This document shows positions 61,266 to 64,000 of a DNA stretch of 64,000 nucleotides, one piece after another (position 1 is the stretch's first letter; the number at the start of each line of letters is the position of its first letter). Both the position numbers and the translations under genes were made by a program. This stretch comes from Neoconidiobolus thromboides FSU 785 (lineage: Eukaryota; Entomophthoromycota; Entomophthoromycetes; Entomophthorales; Neoconidiobolaceae). The notes beneath the pieces are model-generated. The model did not search any database, was not told the DNA's origin, and saw only the letters and a list, made by a program, of their open reading frames with translations. The DNA lies in the NCBI GenBank assembly GCA_025603075.1, contig MU626306.1, positions 57,929 to 121,928 on the forward strand. Direction: 5' to 3'.

Positions 61266-61699
61266 TTTAATCTACTACTTTTATCAAATATACAATAAAT
61301 ATATCGTAAATTATTTTTATGAGATGAAACATTTAACAGTAGATTTATTATCAAATTAATTTTATTATGTGGAGACGTTTTTTTATCAACTGTCCTTTTA
61401 CTATTTTGAATTTAGAAATTAATCAATCACTACATATACAAGCTTGAATTTATACTAGTTAACCATTCATTTTAAAAAATTAACAAATCTCAAAGCAGCA
61501 TGATAGAACAAATAGTTATAAAATCTATCATTTGTCAATGCACATTCGAACTTAAACAGCTGCATTAGTTGATTAATTTTAAATCTTAAAAAATAGCAAA
61601 GCGCAACAAAGTAAAACTATTATCATATTATTATATTATATAAAAAATTCTGATGTTGAATTCGTATTTAATATTCCAAAAACATTAATAAAATTAGGA

Positions 61700-61782
61700 T
61701 TTGGGGATATTCGTTTTGGTTTCATTATCTTTTCCATTTTTTAAGCGCTATTTGAACAGAGATTGTTAGTAAAAACATTTAC
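61700..61782 (-). mobile_element. Foldback MITE copy 16 (truncated)
   Basis: Reverse orientation. The left part is kept (TTTGGGGATATTCGTTTTGG, centre AAGCGCTATTTGAAC); the right arm is lost after GTTAGTAAAA. Confidence 0.7.
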
Positions 61783-62348
61783 AATTTTAATGAATTTTTG
61801 AAAATCCTTAAGTCAAAACTGTTAAAATCAGAACCAGAACTTTTTGAACTGATTTTAATTTAAACTACAAACTTTATAATTGTTTTTTTACTTATTTTTT
61901 ATACAATTTTATGTTATGAAATATAATTAGCTAGATATTACAGTAAAAAAACATTTAAAAAAAGGTAATATTATAAAACATTGCTTTATAAGCTTTATAA
62001 TTGATTATGATATAATATCTACTTAGATTGTTTATAAAATTAATTATAGCTTCAGAATTAACTTAACTGTAATTTATATAGTAAATTCAATCAATTTCAA
62101 GTGATTTTGCCACTAAAAGTTATTATGTTTTTAAATTTAGATATAATCAATTTAAAGTTTTTATTTAAACTTGCTATGAAAATTTTTACCACTTGACTAC
62201 AAAAAATAGTATATTTTGATATCTATATTTGACAACTATGATAAAAAACAGCTATTACTATATTCCTTATATATAGTCACTTAATTAAAATATAAAGAAG
62301 CTTTTTAATATAATAATTTGAGGCTTTTTTATTAAATTATTCCTTAAT

Positions 62349-62453
62349 ATATGGGGATGTATTTTTGTGTTTAATAATTTTACTAACAATTTTTCCACTT
62401 AAATAGTGCTTAAAAGATGGAAAAAGTAATAAAATCAAAAAACATCGCCATAT
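62349..62453 (+). mobile_element. Foldback MITE copy 17
   Basis: Forward orientation, full length. Ends ATATGGGGATG and CATCGCCATAT. Its right terminal ATAT is also the left terminal ATAT of copy 18. Confidence 0.85.
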
Positions 62454-62556
62454 GGGAGTGTTTCTTTTGACTTCATTATTTTTTCCATTTTTTAAGCGCT
62501 ATTTGAGCGGAAAATTTGTTAGTAAAACTCTTAAATACAAAAATACATCCCCATAT
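62450..62556 (-). mobile_element. Foldback MITE copy 18
   Basis: Reverse orientation, full length: ATATGGGAGTG to CATCCCCATAT. Fused to copy 17 through a shared ATAT, so that together they form an almost continuous inverted repeat of 208 bp. Confidence 0.85.
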
Positions 62557-63160
62557 GTTTTTTAATAAAGGTATTAAGTTTTATAGTATTTTATATAAAT
62601 TTCATAATAATCTTATATAGTTTATTTAACTCTAATGATTAAATATTGACTTTTACAATTATAAAGTAGATATAAAATCAATATATAAATATGTATTTAA
62701 AGCTTTTAAAACTTTGATTTTTTTTATAATTACATTTTTTAATATTAATTTAAATTTAAATTAGAAACTAAAAATCAAAAATAGTTTCAAATTAATTTTT
62801 AGCAGTTATTAAAACTTTCTAACCTTATTAATATAATATTTAATCCTCAATAAAAAAATAAAAAAAATTTCTAGTCAATAACTTGTTATAAATTAAAAAA
62901 TCTTAGTTCGTTCAATCAAAATGAAGTTGTTGTTTAAAAAATAGCATGTAATAATAAGTCAATTATATAAAGTACTGAAAAAAATTATAAAAAAAGTATT
63001 AAAATAAATTTGTTGAAACTAAAAACAATAAAACTTAAATAAAAAACCCAATAATATAAGTTTTTTTATATTTTATATTAAAGTATTATATACATAATAT
63101 GCTATTCATTATAACATAACAAATCAACTTTTAAATACAAACTTCAAAAACAAAAATAAT

Positions 63161-63266
63161 ATTTGGGGATATGTTTTTGTGTTTAAGAATTTCATTAACA
63201 AATTTTCCACTTAAATAGCGCTTAAAAAATGGAAAAAGTAATGAAATCAAAAAAACACTCTCATTT
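63161..63266 (+). mobile_element. Foldback MITE copy 19
   Basis: Forward orientation. Left tip ATTTGGGGAT, right tip CACTCTCATTT; the centre TAGCGCTTAAAAAATGG is perfect. Confidence 0.8.
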
Positions 63267-63364
63267 TTTGCAATTAAAGAGCAAAATTTTTTATAGCAGT
63301 TTTAAATAGAAAAATCGTAAATTGATTTTAATAATACAATTTCTGAAATTAAGTTAGATTTATT

Positions 63365-63466
63365 ATATGAGGATGTTTTTTTGATTTCATTACTCCTTCG
63401 ATTTTATAAGCGCTATTTGAACGGAAAATTTGTTAGTAAAATTCTTAAAAAACTATATTCCCATAT
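63365..63466 (-). mobile_element. Foldback MITE copy 20
   Basis: Reverse orientation. Left tip ATATGAGGATG, right tip TTCCCATAT, with changes in the right arm (AAAAAACTATATTCCC). Confidence 0.78.
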
Positions 63467-63515
63467 AGTATAGTTAATTTAGTTATATTTGAAATAGCCA
63501 ATTAAATAAGGAGGG

Positions 63516-63615
63516 TATGGATATATTCTTTTATTTGAGAATTTTATTAATAAATTTTCCGCTCAAATAGCGCTTAAGAAATCGAAAAATTGATAAAGTC
63601 AAAAAAAACACCATT
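63516..63615 (+). mobile_element. Foldback MITE copy 21
   Basis: Forward orientation. Left tip degraded (GTATGGATATATTC); the centre TAGCGCTTAAGAAATCG is present; right tip worn (ACACCATTAG). Confidence 0.72.
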
Positions 63616-64000
63616 AGGGGGATGTCTGGATTAGTTTTGTGAAATATCGCTTTGTCAGTCCCATGGTTAATTATAGCATAACAATCGCCTAAGCTGTTGT
63701 GTTCTCGAGTTCAGAGGAAATCAATCCCATCTTCTTATTTTGATTTGTTATGAGAATTTCTAGCTCCATCCAAAAGAATATTATCTTCTCGTTTTGATAT
63801 TTATACTTACTGGAGTATAAAAGAGATTCTAAAACATAATAGCTCGAGGCTTTTTAACTGAATTATTCCCTGATATCTCGAACATTTAATAAAGTCACTA
63901 AGTTTTCTTAATAGTATTTTACGTAGATTTTACATTAGTATTGTCTATTCTATTTGTCTTATATAGCTTGTAACCTATTACGTACTATTCCTAATAATCC

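Larger units (their letters stand above)
61266..64000. other. Element-rich, gene-free right end
   Basis: 2.7 kb with no coding signal but six copies of the foldback element, the densest part of the window. The last 380 bp, after 63615, contain nothing I can identify and may belong to a neighbouring locus. Confidence 0.55.

Noticed and set aside
12135-63615. CRISPR-like array or regularly spaced repeats
   Set aside because: The repeated units are long, irregularly spaced, in both orientations and in a eukaryotic genome; they behave as MITEs.

Overview
This is a stretch of nuclear DNA from a small-genome eukaryote. It is very AT-rich (roughly three quarters A+T by eye). Genes are split by many short introns, mostly about 40-80 bases, starting GTAAG/GTAAA and ending TAG, several with a visible CTAAC-like branch site. 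The gene set (YSC84/SH3YL1, an Inn1/Fic1-like C2 protein, the large fungal-type NAD-glutamate dehydrogenase, Stm1/SERBP1) points to a fungus. Genes lost from yeasts (CDK11, RNF121, LMBRD2, PRL/PTP4A phosphatases, an SH3-PX-BAR sorting nexin, complex I subunit NDUFS5) point to an early-diverging, respiring lineage such as a zoopagomycete of the Conidiobolus kind. The lineage is inference, not proven by the sequence.

Layout. 1-11 kb: the end of an RNF34/RFFL-like RING gene, CDK11, an Inn1-like C2 gene divergent from it, then VPS4, CstF50 and YSC84 in one direction. 11-20 kb: RPS16 and Stm1/SERBP1, a 3.9-kb gene-poor stretch, a PRL phosphatase. 20-23 kb: RPL13 and a second PRL phosphatase. 25-28.4 kb: a small family of 10-cysteine secreted proteins (two intact genes, one relic). 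29-36 kb: SH3-PX-BAR nexin, NDUFS5, tRNA-Thr, a small probable membrane protein, the SAGA deubiquitinase USP22/Ubp8. 37-49 kb: NAD-GDH, LMBRD2, an eEF1A-like protein with a damaged GTP site, RNF121, SNF5/SMARCB1. 51-56.5 kb: three related Gly/Tyr/Pro-rich secreted proteins. 56.7-61.3 kb: SNIP1-like FHA protein and a long-chain acyl-CoA synthetase. 61.3-64 kb: no genes, packed with copies of one mobile element.

The most striking non-genic feature is a family of about 105-bp foldback elements, 21 copies recognised, with TATGGGG/CCCATA ends that look like TA-flanked MITEs. They sit only between genes, in both orientations; two are fused tail to tail around a shared TA. No transposase gene is visible. 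The secreted-protein clusters and the element-rich gaps form the accessory part of the window; the rest is conserved housekeeping and regulatory machinery (chromatin, splicing/3' end formation, ESCRT, ubiquitin, translation). Several genes contain exons too short for simple ORF detection, so exon positions are given; they were worked out by hand from reading frame, splice signals and family similarity. Coordinates of spliced genes are the outer limits of the coding region.
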